Positions 11,601 through 21,068 of a stretch of 29,750 nt of DNA are shown here, piece by piece. Numbering within the stretch: position 1 is the stretch's first letter; each line of letters opens with the position of its first letter. The DNA comes from Fonticula-like sp. SCN 57-25 (lineage: Eukaryota > Nucleariida > Rotosphaerida): assembly GCA_001724245.1 (NCBI GenBank), contig MEDX01000050.1:1-29750 (forward strand), written 5' to 3'. The notes under the pieces were generated by a model. That model worked only from the letters and a program-made list of their open reading frames with translations, searched no databases and had not been told where the DNA came from. The position numbers were made by a program, and so were the translations under genes.

Positions 11601-11761
11601 ATAATCCACCGAAACGAGGCGCGCAAAATTCGCCAGCTCCGCTTGGACACAACGCCGGAGCCGCTGCGGCTGACCCACGGCACGCCCGCACGGTCCGCGA
11701 GGCCCTCCTCGTTGAGCCGCCGGGCGGATCGAGGCGTCCGTGGAGGCGTCGGCGTCAACAT
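8645..11761 (-). CDS. Membrane-anchored GT4-family glycosyltransferase with a large uncharacterised N-terminal region, two exons
   Basis: Exons are 11761-9878 and 9577-8645, giving about 938 residues; the 300-base intron has donor GTGCGA. I start at the ATG at 11761; in-frame sequence upstream begins only with TTG. A basic, proline-rich tail of ~50 residues is followed by one hydrophobic helix (WIIFVIIAFAGTLALV), a type II anchor typical of ER/Golgi transferases. About 400 residues of unassigned lumenal sequence follow. The GT-B half begins at NILVLLPWLVVGGADKVALDII. The exon 2 part has ILFVGRFSEEKRP, GAGPEESAVR, then SRVEGTPLVAMEAMALG, which is the E-x7-E motif, and APDVGGVGEIV. The C-terminal Rossmann half is interrupted by a ~60-residue Ser/Gly/Asp-rich insert. 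The sugar donor and acceptor cannot be told from sequence. The family is firm; the compartment is inferred. Confidence 0.82.
8935..9105 (-). repeat. Ser/Gly/Asp-rich coding repeat in the glycosyltransferase
   Basis: The peptide motif SGADS recurs three times within a Ser/Asp/Gly-rich insert. At DNA level 'gaatctgcccctga' is repeated exactly at 8943-8956 and 8964-8977. It interrupts the conserved GT-B C-terminal half. Confidence 0.7.
9671..9825. repeat. Tandem repeat array in the glycosyltransferase intron
   Basis: Two nearly exact copies of a ~26-base unit beginning ATCAGTCATACAAGACAAGG (9673-9697 and 9699-9723) are followed by three or four degraded copies beginning 'atcagtcata' or 'atcaatca' up to ~9825. 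The array fills half of the 300-base intron. Confidence 0.8.
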
Positions 11762-12077
11762 GTCAACGTGACAAAAATGCAATCTCGATGCAAACTAAAG
11801 GGCAAACTGGAAAAATCCGATGCAGCTTCGCGTAATTCTATGAATAGAACAAAAGTGTTGCAGCAGGGTAGTCTTTCAAAGAAATAGTACGGAAAAGCAA
11901 CTAAACTTAAGCACTTTTCAAGGTAAAACAGCCCAAAATATCACTTTTTCATGCTAAATTCCTTGAAATTCCATTGGTTCCATACATTGCAAACGCAAGA
12001 GTCATTATGAAATATATACAACTGAATAAATATGTGTGTGTTTGTGAGTCATATAATTAATATCGCGCCTACCGCGC
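11762..12077. other. Spacer upstream of the glycosyltransferase, downstream of the cyclin
   Basis: 316 bases, AT-rich, with a 'gtgtgtgtttgtg' tract near 12033. It must hold the glycosyltransferase promoter and the cyclin 3' end; no specific element is recognised. Confidence 0.4.
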
Positions 12078-13372
12078 CTACGCGCGCTTCTTATTCTGGA
12101 GGTACTCTTGCGTCGACGCAGTTCTCTTCTTTGCCGGATCGCCCCCCTCCTCGTACATCTTGATCAGCCGCTCGAGTATAAGCAGGCGCTCATCGCCTTC
12201 TGCTCAGGAAAACATATCAAAAATGAGCCAAAACGAGCCGCAACGTCATATTTAATATGACATACCGCACTTTGGCAGTCCTTCAATGAACTGCTCTTTG
12301 CCGATTCTGATCAGCGCAAAATGAAAAGCCGCATGGACGATCTCGATTGGGTCAAAGCGCAGAACAAGATTCGAAATATAGCTGTCATTCACATATGAAA
12401 ACGCCCACCTTGTCGCCTCTGCAAATTCAACACGCATCAGCACACGTGGATCATAAGGAATCACCATCGAGATCGTGCAGGTGATCATGCAGATCATTAT
12501 CGGAACATCATCACGCACCGCGGGGACAGTCGGGATATTTTTCTACCATTTCATAGCCGAGCGTGAGCAGGTAGTGGTACGGCGCGACGACAAATATGTC
12601 AAAGCAGAGCGTGGTCAGGATCAGCAGCTCGCGCTCAAACATTTTGGCCTTGTACTTTGGGTAATCCTGGCGATGGCGTCAGCAGGGCATCGGGAAGGAT
12701 GCCAAAGACGTACCTGAGGAGGGATGTTCAGACCGTAGACAGTGCTGAACTGCGTGAGGACATCGTGCGGGCGGATCTTGACCTCGCACACCTTGCCGGC
12801 AAGGAACGCGCAGGCGACGACCGTTTCCTGCGTGGCCGTCATGGCGGTCAGCATGCCGGAAAAGACACGAAAAGGGAAAGAAAAAAAAGGCGCACGGGAA
12901 TTGACTGCTTTCTCATTGAATGCAGCTGATAGAAGCGGTGAAAGTACGTCAGTGCCGTGGCTATTGTCGGCTGATCGCTGTAAAAAGACACACACGGGCA
13001 TGTGCGTCAGACGAAACCGAACAACAAAAAGGAAACACAAAAGGAAACCCAAGGCCGCCGCGCATATCCGCGCTTCATATCAATTCATATCCACAACACG
13101 CATGTTCCAACACATTTTCCGGTCGTGCCAACATTGCCCTTTTCACACAGCCATTTCTTTCATGATCCCGGAACAAAAACGCACTACTTGAGGTTAATCC
13201 CAATCTTCCACAGCGCGCCAGCATGCTTCTTACGCCACCGTTCCACTTCCTCGGGCTGCACATGGTCAATATAGAAAGTGGGCGACTTTTCTATCTCGTC
13301 ATCGCTAAACAGCCACTGATTCTTTTCCTTCTCCGCCTTGACCGGCGGCGTCAGCATGCTCCCCGCTGCCAT
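12078..13372 (-). CDS. Cyclin of the K/T (transcriptional CDK) type, six exons
   Basis: Exons are 13372-13188, 12977-12896, 12827-12714, 12666-12519, 12418-12266 and 12199-12078, giving about 267 residues. Transcriptional cyclins activate CDK9/CDK12-class kinases that phosphorylate RNA polymerase II. The order is N-terminal QWLFSDDEIEKSP (compare the W-x-F/D-K/R opening of cyclins K and T), then cyclin box 1 with TALTYFHRFYQLHSM, ACAFLAGKV (box Lys) and the FERELLIL helix (box Glu). Box 2 has APYHYLL, a WAFSYVNDSYIS helix as in cyclin K, and a LILERLIKMYEEGG helix. Spacing from HS to FLAGKV, and from the HYLL block to the VNDS helix, fits what I recall of cyclin K with at most one residue difference. 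There is no long Pro/His-rich tail, only a short Lys-rich end. Donors are GTAGTG, GTGCGC, GTACGT, GTGCGT and GTATGT. Exon 6 has two possible acceptors 3 bases apart (GAGCAG). K versus T is undecided. Confidence 0.82.
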
Positions 13373-13689
13373 CACTGCGTCTGCCCACGACTGTGGCAAT
13401 ACTGTCACAATGTTGTCACAATTTGATTGGTGTGCACAATTGGTTCAATCTATGATGATAATTATGTATTGTATCATACCTGGTACAGTATGAACATAAT
13501 CAACTTTCTGCGAATATTCGACTCAGATTCGACTAGAGAGTATCCATACAATATTTTTCGACTTACCCAGTCGTATTTATTAGAATCAAGACACGCTTAA
13601 AAAATTGGGATGGTCAAGTCGTCGAATAGCGCGATATTTCTTGATCAGCACTTGTGTACGCACTTGCACAGCTGGTGTCTTTTTTCGCA

Positions 13690-13821
13690 TTACGGGCGCA
13701 CCCGGATGGTAAATTCTCCGCCTTCGTAAACCACGTCGCTCTGCAGACAGTGCTCCTCATATGTGCTTTGGTCCTCGCTTTTGTGAGAGTAGCCCTTCAC
13801 ATCTACAGGAACAAGCGTCAT
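13690..13821 (-). CDS. Possible 43-residue small protein, unknown
   Basis: ATG at 13821, stop TAA at 13692-13690. The peptide has a balanced, protein-like composition (a DVKGYSHKSEDQSTYEEHC segment, then GGEFTIRVRP at the end). It could be a small gene or the last exon of a larger one, since CTGTAG just inside the frame is a possible acceptor. It spans one arm of the inverted repeat. No family is recognised. Confidence 0.2.
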   Translation of the reverse strand: MTLVPVDVKGYSHKSEDQSTYEEHCLQSDVVYEGGEFTIRVRP

Positions 13822-13978
13822 CAAGAGTATCGTCGACAATATGCTTAGATGTTGGACATTGACAGTGAAAAATAATAAACGGAGGCGGAGCCACAAGATT
13901 GAAGTTATGGCTGCTCAAGAAATATCGCGCTACTCAACGACTGCACTGCCTGCAGAGCGACGTGGTTTAGAATGGCGG
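13718..13978. repeat. 36-base imperfect inverted repeat with 189-base spacer
   Basis: The arms are 13718-13753 (read on minus) and 13943-13978 (read on plus). They agree at 32 of 36 bases, with a 20-base identical core beginning CTGCAGAGCGACG. In one reading frame both arms encode HCLQSDVV. Beyond the 36 bases the flanks are unrelated, and I see no target-site duplication. Confidence 0.8.
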
Positions 13979-14248
13979 TCAAAGATGCCAGTGCTGACTC
14001 GTCGTTCGACGACTTTCACATACGCACCCGCTGTGTCCCAATTTTGGGCCTCACCTTGTTCTCCGTACGTTTCCCACGTCCTCTTGCCTGATTCGACGGT
14101 GGAGCTATCGCAAGAAGTACTCTTGCGGGACCTCTGCAGCGGTGTAGGTTCCAATCAAGGTCCTACACTTGCTTTGATGATCGACTTCTACCCCACAATA
14201 CGTTGGGCTTGGTTTCGGTCTTGTTTGGCACGTCTCGGGTTTCTATAA
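13841..14248 (+). CDS. Possible 135-residue hypothetical protein
   Basis: An uninterrupted frame starts with ATG at 13841 and ends at 14248. The composition is arginine- and serine-rich with no domain I recognise, and it contains the right arm of the inverted repeat. A frame of this length can arise by chance here, so support is weak. Confidence 0.15.
   Translation: MLRCWTLTVKNNKRRRSHKIEVMAAQEISRYSTTALPAERRGLEWRSKMPVLTRRSTTFTYAPAVSQFWASPCSPYVSHVLLPDSTVELSQEVLLRDLCSGVGSNQGPTLALMIDFYPTIRWAWFRSCLARLGFL
14109..14168 (+). other. Two adjacent small hairpins
   Basis: The first is stem CGCAAGA/TCTTGCG (14109-14115 with 14121-14127, loop AGTAC). The second is stem GTGTAGG/CCTACAC (14142-14148 with 14162-14168, 13-base loop). 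The sequence contains a partial B-box-like GGTTCCAATC, but the tRNA fold does not close. Confidence 0.35.
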
Positions 14249-14592
14249 CGCCGACAATCACGACGACCTCACAAAAGAAATCCTATCGAACAAATGGGAT
14301 GCCCTTCTCAAAACCATTTTTTTTCTAAGGAACGTCGGCAATACAGGCACTTGCAGAGAACCGAAGAATCTTGCTAGGTAATGGCTGGTTTTTCCATTGC
14401 ACGTCAACCGGCCATCTCGCCCATACCTGCGCGGGAAGATTGAAAGACTGCCAGGTAAGTGAGCACCTCGTGTCGAACGTTTCGCGCCAACTTTTTTTCA
14501 AAAAAGGAAATGCGAAACGCATGCGATTTTGCGATCGTGGAGAATCAATCTTGTCACAGCACTGCCACACGATTGCTTGGAGGGAAACCGGG

Positions 14593-17125
14593 ATGGCGGG
14601 CAAGGTGGCGCGCCTCGCGACGTGCTCGCTCAACCAGTGGGCGCTCGACTTTGATGGCAACCTCGCGCGTATTATGCAGAGTATCAGGGAGGCGATCGGT
14701 GGCGGCGCGACGTACCGCATGGGACCCGAGCTCGAGACGAGGTGCGCATTGCCATGGTGGGATGACGTCGTCTAAAGAATGTTACAGTGGGTACGGCTGC
14801 AATGACCACTTTCTCGAGATGGACACGTTCATGCACTCGTGGGAGCTTTTGTGCACCGTTGTGGACGCCTTTCGTGACGATCGCATCCTGATCGACGTTG
14901 GCGCGTACGCGATCGCCCCTGATCATCATGTCCTAACCCATGCGCAGCCCTGTTGTGCACCGCAACATGCGCTACAACTGCCGCGTGCTCATCTTCATGG
15001 GCGAGATCCTCCTCATCCGCCCCAAGATGCAGCTCGCGAATGACGGCAACTACCGCGAGACGCGCTGGTTCTCTGCATGGCAGCGCCCCGGCGCCATCGA
15101 AGACTTTGTTTTCCCGATCGCGTGGGGCACCCCGTCATCGCGCGGGCAGTCGTCCTGCCCCTTTGGCGATGCGGTGATCCAGGCGCACGACGGCTGCATT
15201 GGCTTTGAGATCTGCGAGGAGCTGTTCACGCCCGAGTCTACGAGCACATCCCTCGCGCTCGATGGCGTCGAGATCATCTCGAACGGGAGCGGCAGCCATC
15301 ACGAGCTGCGCAAGCTGCATCGCCGCATGGAGCTCATCATGGGCGCCACTTCAAAGCTCGGCGGCATTTACATGTACGCCAACCAAAAGGGCTGCGACGG
15401 CGAGCGCGTCTACTACGACGGCAGCTCTGTGATCGTGCAGAACGGCTCGGTGCTCTCGCAGGGCGCGCAGTTTTCCATCAAAAACGTCGAGGTCGTCTTT
15501 GCCGACGTGTCGCTCGAGGAGGTGCGCCAGTACAGGGGCGGTAACAGGTCAATGTCCGTGCAGGGGTCGGCGCCGAACCGCATTCGCTTCCCGCGCGTCA
15601 AGGTGGATCTTGTGATCGCGCAGAGATCCATTGAGGATACGCCGCTGACCAAGAAGCGGGCGCCATTTTACCACACGCCAGAGATGGAAATCACGTACGA
15701 AGAATGTTTTTGATATGGAAAGGAAGGGAATATGTGTGTAAATATTGGTTTTTGTGGCCTTTTCGTTGGTTTTTATTGGCATTTTTATGTTTTCTGTGGT
15801 CATTTTCTGTATATAAAGTGCCCAAAAATGTACATTTCCTCTCAATTTATGCACATTTCTGTTGTTTTTTGTACACAAAATTGCACATTTTTTCCCCTTT
15901 CCACTCATCTTCCACCTAGACTTGGCCCCGCCTGCTGGCTCTGGGACTATCTCCGTCGCTCCGGCGCCGCCGGCTTCTTCCTCCCCCTCTCCGGCGGCCT
16001 CGACAGCTGCTCGACCGCCGTCCTCGTGCACTCCATGTCCTCCCTCGTCGTCGACGCCATCCTTTCCGGCGACGCCGACGCCCTTTCCGACGCCCGCCGC
16101 GTCACCGCCGACGCCACTTTTTCGCCCTCGTCCGCCGCCGACCTCACCCGCCGCCTCTTTCACACGTGCTACCTCGGCACTGCCAACTCGAGCGCCGAGA
16201 CACGCGACCGCGCGCGCACGCTGGCCGCCGCGCTCGGCAGCTACCACGTGGACCTCGACATGGACGGCGTCGTCTCCGCCGTGACGTCACTTTTCGCCGC
16301 CGTCACGGGAAAGTCGCCGCAGTTCCGCGCGCACGGCGGCAGCGCTTCCGAGAATTTGGCGCTTCAAAATGTTCAGGCGCGACTTCGAATGGTTTTGTCG
16401 TACATGTTTGCGCAGCTGCTGCCGTGGGTGCGCTCTGACAGGGGCAGGTCGCTGCTCGTGCTGGGCAGCGCCAATGTCGACGAAGGGCTCAGAGGCTACC
16501 TCACAAAGTACGACTGCTCGTCGGCCGACATCAACCCAATTGGTGGAATTAGTAAAACCGACTTGAAATTATTTTTGGGCCACGCCGAAAAGCACTTTGG
16601 GCTGCCGTGCATCGCCACGTTTGTGAATGCGGTGCCGACGGCCGAGCTCGAGCCAATCACAGAGTCGTACAGGCAGACGGACGAGGCGGATATGGGCATG
16701 ACATATGACGAGCTGAGCGCGTTTGGAAGGGCGAGAAAGATTGACGGAAATGGGCCGGTTTCCATGTTTTGGAACTTGGTCGACAAGTGGCGCGAGACGG
16801 CGTCGCCGGCGGTCGTGGCAGAGAAAGTGAAAAGGTTTTTTTATTATTATGCGATTAATAGGCATAAAATGACGACAATTACGCCGTCGTATCATGCAGA
16901 GTCGTACAGTCCGGATGATAACCGCTTTGATATGAGGCCTTTTCTCTACAATGGTACGAAGGTATTTTGGTTTGAATGGCAATTGACGATGGATGTTATT
17001 GTTTAGCCACGTGGTCGTATCAGTTTGGGCGTATTGACGAGGCGGTGGAGAGGCTGGCGAAGCGCGCGCGCGCAGCGGAAGAGGACGAGACGGCGCAATT
17101 GGATGCCAATAAGCGTAGAAAGTGA
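14593..17125 (+). CDS. NADSYN1: Glutamine-dependent NAD+ synthetase, five exons
   Basis: Exons are 14593-14741, 14788-14904, 14948-15694, 15920-16953 and 17007-17125, giving 721 residues (706 in human). It makes NAD from nicotinic acid adenine dinucleotide, ATP and glutamine, the last step of both de novo and Preiss-Handler routes. The N-terminal nitrilase-type glutaminase carries the Glu of GPELE (residue ~46), the Lys of IRPKM and the Cys of FEICEEL. The C-terminal synthetase carries the ATP-loop [51 protein letters not shown] and [15 protein letters not shown]. Exon junctions restore the family spacing, for example ELETSGYGC and DVGAPVVH. Intron 3 is 225 bases; the others are 43-53. Donors are GTGCGC, GTACGC, GTACGA and GTACGA. 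It ends in a Lys/Arg-rich tail and is convergent with METTL16, 109 bases away. Confidence 0.98.
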
Positions 17126-17234
17126 GCGGGAAATCACGCGGGAAAGTGACATTTTTATGATTTTTTGATATGAAAGATGTTATTGTTATACAATGCGATG
17201 GAAATTAATACAAAATTACACTATTTAATGACGC

Positions 17235-18734
17235 TTAAGAGGCGATTTCGCGGCGCAAAACATTACAAAATTGTGAAAATATTTCTTGGCTATTTGGCGG
17301 AGCGCCGCCGGCCCAAAGTAATTCGGCGCGCGTAAATGGCTCATGATCATCTTGGCCAAAGTTATCTGCTTCATATTCAGCAATATCTTCTTCTTCAAGC
17401 TGCACTTCAACAATAAAAAGAGCATCTGAAGCAATACTTTCCAAAGTATTTGTATCAAAATGTGACGCTTTTTCATCTGTTTTTGCAGTTATAGCTTCAG
17501 AAACTTCCGTTTTCCCGCCGGAATTGTCACTTTTCCCGCCCATTTCGCCGTCTTTTTCGCCACATTTCCCGCCCATTTCGCCCTCTTTTCCTCCTCTCTT
17601 GGCCGCCGCCCTTCTTGCTCTTCTATTCCACGTCACACTCTTCACCTCGAGCACGACTGTCGCCGGCGGGTCCTCTGCCTGCACGCGCATCCCATACTTG
17701 TCCACCATAACCCCCATCAACTTTTCGTGTGCCTCTTTGACGCCGCCGCTGATGCGCATCACCGCATCATGCGGTCTTTTTCTCTTTTTCTTCCTCGCCA
17801 GCACGTCGGCGGCCGCCTGAGCAAGAATTTGCGGCGCAGCGACGCCGTCCTGGAATGACCACGCGACGCCCCACCGTGTTGTCTTTCCCTGCAAAAACGT
17901 GCCAGTGGCGATCGCCGACGCGCCACTGCGCCGCGCGAGCGCCAGCAAGGGCCGCACGTGCGCGCGGATGCCGACCTGAGAGGTGAACCACTTTACGCGG
18001 TCGGCGATGTCGCGGCTGTCGGCGATCATGCGCGCGACAAAGGCGGTTTCGCCGCCGGCCGTGATCATCTCGGCATCGTTGCCGGTGCACGCCGACAGGG
18101 GAGGGAGAGACTTGAGGTCGGCGCCTTGCGTGGCTTCGGCGGCGTCGGAGAAGAAAGGCGGGTTGCAGACGGTAAAGTCGAATGTGGCGTGATCGAGCAG
18201 AGATGCCGAGAGGATCTGATCGCCGAGCGATGCGTTGCTGACGACAGAGATGCGATCGGTGAGCGAGTTGGAGGCGACGTTGAGAGCGGCGTAGTGGAGT
18301 GCTTGGGGGTCGCGGTCGACGGCGAGCATGCGCCAGCGGGGATGAAGGCGGCAGGCGAGCATCGCGTAGATGCACGATGTCCCAGTGCCACTACTGGGGA
18401 TCAGCAACAAGAAACAAACTTTTACAACGTACATGTCAATGCCAGAATGAATGCTGTCCTTGTCTGCCGCGCCGTCGCCCAGCAAGTCCTCCACCCAGTG
18501 AAGGTAGTTTAGCCGCACAGTGATCGCGGGGCACAGCGCATGCGGCGGCAGCGCCAGCTCGACATCAAAGTCGCGACGCAGCAGGCATCGCGTGAGCTCC
18601 CTCACCGCGGCGACATCTTTAAAGTCGATCGTCACGTGGGGGCCGTCGCCGATGATGAACGGCTGAAGCGAGGGGTACTCGGCCGCAAGCTCAGCAAAGC
18701 TCGGCGGCACCGCGTACCGATTCCGCGGGTGCAT
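17235..18734 (-). CDS. METTL16: METTL16 family RNA N6-adenosine methyltransferase, two exons
   Basis: Exons are 18734-18433 and 18390-17235, giving 485 residues (562 in human). METTL16 methylates the U6 snRNA ACAGA-box adenosine and, in animals, MAT2A hairpins. It opens with MHPRNRY and PSFAELAAEYP, then VTIDFKD, LTRCLLRRDF and the RLNYLHWVEDLL block. The SAM-binding motif GIDIGTGTSCIY spans the intron. The catalytic N-P-P-F lies in TVCNPPFFSD, followed by EMITAGGE-type sequence and RWGVAWSF. A Gly/Lys/Glu-rich linker with a repeated G-G-K unit (about 17500-17590) precedes a short C-terminal domain ending ILRREIAS-like. The 42-base intron (18432-18391) is a multiple of three without a stop, and its acceptor is a tandem CAGTAG; use of the distal AG gives the canonical motif. 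It is divergent from site-1 protease. Confidence 0.96.
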   Translation of the reverse strand: MHPRNRYAVPPSFAELAAEYPSLQPFIIGDGPHVTIDFKDVAAVRELTRCLLRRDFDVELALPPHALCPAITVRLNYLHWVEDLLGDGAADKDSIHSGIDMYVVKVCFLLLIPSSGTGTSCIYAMLACRLHPRWRMLAVDRDPQALHYAALNVASNSLTDRISVVSNASLGDQILSASLLDHATFDFTVCNPPFFSDAAEATQGADLKSLPPLSACTGNDAEMITAGGETAFVARMIADSRDIADRVKWFTSQVGIRAHVRPLLALARRSGASAIATGTFLQGKTTRWGVAWSFQDGVAAPQILAQAAADVLARKKKRKRPHDAVMRISGGVKEAHEKLMGVMVDKYGMRVQAEDPPATVVLEVKSVTWNRRARRAAAKRGGKEGEMGGKCGEKDGEMGGKSDNSGGKTEVSEAITAKTDEKASHFDTNTLESIASDALFIVEVQLEEEDIAEYEADNFGQDDHEPFTRAELLWAGGAPPNSQEIFSQFCNVLRREIAS

Positions 18735-18835
18735 GCACGCAGCTGCTGCAAATGTCCAGCAGATGCCCAGCAGATGCTTCGATTGATTACTTCAGCGTCG
18801 ACGGATTTCCCGCCATTTCACCACGTGGCCACGTA
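18735..18835. promoter_or_regulatory. Short divergent promoter between METTL16 and site-1 protease
   Basis: Only about 100 bases separate the start codons. It holds the palindrome CCACGTGG (18821-18828), a bHLH-type CACGTG site. An in-frame ATG at 18752 could extend site-1 protease upstream, but the protein then would not begin with its signal peptide. Confidence 0.4.
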
Positions 18836-21028
18836 ATGATGTTGTCGGTCATGGGTGGGCGATGGCTGCGGCGCGGCCGATTAATAGGCCTGCTTTTCAC
18901 AGTTCTGCTGCTCGCGGCCAGCTCTGCTGCTCAAATGAATGAAACAATGACGGAAGTCTATGAAGCGGCGCCTGTTGACGGCGAGTGGATCGTCCAATTG
19001 AAGGGGTACTATCCCCATGCCAAGCACGCTGCTCTGCTGCAGCGGTCATTCGATAGTGCGCTGCTGACCCTCTTTGCTTGAAAGGTTTTCTGATGAATTA
19101 TTGCCGTTTTTAGAAGCGCAGTCGGTGCGGTGGTCGGTCCTTTCGCGCGACAATCCCGCTTCATCTCTCCCAAGCGACTTTGTCCTCTTGTCAATCACTG
19201 GCGACGATGCCGCGGTGACGCATTCGCTCGATGCACTCACATCGAATCGCTACGTCAAGAGCGTCTCTGCGCAGCGCCACGTGCGCCGCACACTCAAGTC
19301 GACCGTTTGGTGTACGTACTTTTCTTTTTTCCCTTCTTTTGATCCCCTTTTCCCTTTCTCATGCCTTCTCTTTAGCGCATCCCGGCCGCACACTCCGCCG
19401 CCTGGATCCCCTCACATCATCCCTCCTCTCCTCGGACGCCGCCGCCTCCTCCACCTCCCAGACGCCCATCACGACCATCCTCGACGCCGATCACCTCTGG
19501 TCTCAAGGCTTCACCGGCCAAGGCGTCCGCGTGGCCGTCTTTGACACTGGCATCCGATCCGGCCATCCGCACTTTCGGAATCTGCGCGAGCGCACAGACT
19601 GGACCGCGCAGCAGTTTCTTGACGACAATATTGGACATGGAACGTTCGTGGCGGGGATTATTGCGAGCTCGGCGGAATGTTTGGGGTTTGCGCCGGATGC
19701 GGAGCTGTACTCGTTTAGGGTGTTTACGGATGATCAGGTGTCATATACGTCATGGTTTTTGGACGCTTTCAACTATGCAATTCACCGCAAGTGCGTCATA
19801 TAGTATTTTTTGTGATAATGTGTGATAATGTGTGTGAAAATGATGTTTTTTGTGAGAATATTGATAGTACTTTTGTGACATGGTACTTTACGGCCCTTTG
19901 AATGTCACTGAACATGGTACATGTGTATGACAATATGATACTTTTCATATGTTTTTACCCATGTTTCTGTTCATTTTCTACTCATTTTTCATTCATTTTC
20001 TACTCTTTTTCACTTCTTTTAACTTCTTCCTTCAAAGGGTTCACATCATCAATTTGAGCATTGGCGGACCCGACTTTATGGACCGCCCCTTTGTCGACAA
20101 AGTATCCGAACTCTCCGCCAACAACATCATCATGGTCAGCGCCATCGGTACGCCATTGGCCACTTCCACGTGACCCCCCACGTGGCCCCTCACACCATCC
20201 AATAGGAAACGACGGCCCCACTTATGGCACGCTCAACAACCCCGCCGACCAAATGGACGTCATCGGCGTCGGCGGCATCGACCACGCCGACAAATTAGGT
20301 ACTAAAACTTTTTCTTTTGCTTCTGATTGGCCCATTTTGACACTAAAAATACCACCCAATCAGCGCCCTTCTCCTCCCGCGGCATGACCACGTGGGAAAT
20401 CCCCGACGGCTACGGCCGCGTCAAGCCCGACATTGTCGCCTATGGCGTCGGCGTCCCCGGCTCGCGCATCTATGGCGGCTGCCGCGTCTTATCGGGCACA
20501 TCAGTGGCATCGCCCGTTGTGGCAGGTGTACTTGCCTTATTAAGTAGTGTTGTTCCCGAAAAGGAAAGAGCACGAAAAGTGAATCCGGCCAGTATTAAGC
20601 AGGCGATTGTTGGGACGGGTGTTAGGCTGAAGGAGGGTAATATATTTGAGCAGGGGTTTGGGAGGGTTAATTTGAGGGGGGCGTATGAGTGGCTGAGGGG
20701 GTATGAGGTGATGGCGAGTGTCATTCCGGGTGAGCTTGATCTGACGGATTGGTACGGGGTGGAAGGGGGGGGGGAGGGGGGTAGAGGGAATAGTGGGTAT
20801 AGGGCGTATGTGTATGGGTGAATATCATATGGTGAATGTAGTAATTTGTGTATGTGGTGTATCATGTGTATCATGTGTGAGTGTGTATGTATATCATTGT
20901 ATGTATATGTGTGTGTGTGTGTGTGTGAGTATCATTGTGTGTATCATGTCAGGGTATGAGTCTGGGGTGGATTATGGATAGTGTGTGTATGTGTATATGT
21001 GTGTATATGTGTATGTATGTATGTATGT

Positions 21029-21068
<40 letters not shown>

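Larger units (their letters stand above)
13373..14592. other. Long divergent spacer with weak coding signals
   Basis: 1220 bases between the cyclin and NAD synthetase starts. It is AT-rich to ~13640, then near-balanced. It contains a 36-base imperfect inverted repeat, two small hairpins, and open frames listed separately. A GTAAGT sits at 14455 but I could not build a convincing spliced gene. No tRNA or snRNA was recognised by eye. Confidence 0.4.

Noticed and set aside
14140-14170. Possible tRNA T-arm (GGTTCCAATC)
   Set aside because: The flanking bases form a 7-base stem with a 13-base loop, not a 5-base stem with 7-base loop, and no anticodon arm or acceptor stem pairs around it.
14178-14386. 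Plus-strand frame containing FYNADNHDDLTKEILSNKW that reads like protein
   Set aside because: Two stop codons precede it and no AG acceptor lies between them and the open stretch, and it has no ATG, so it cannot be joined to an upstream exon. Upstream GTACGT at 14065 has no matching acceptor that keeps frame.
18752-18835. Upstream in-frame ATG (18752) as the site-1 protease start
   Set aside because: It would add 28 polar residues before the signal peptide; the ATG pair at 18836/18839 places the hydrophobic segment properly.
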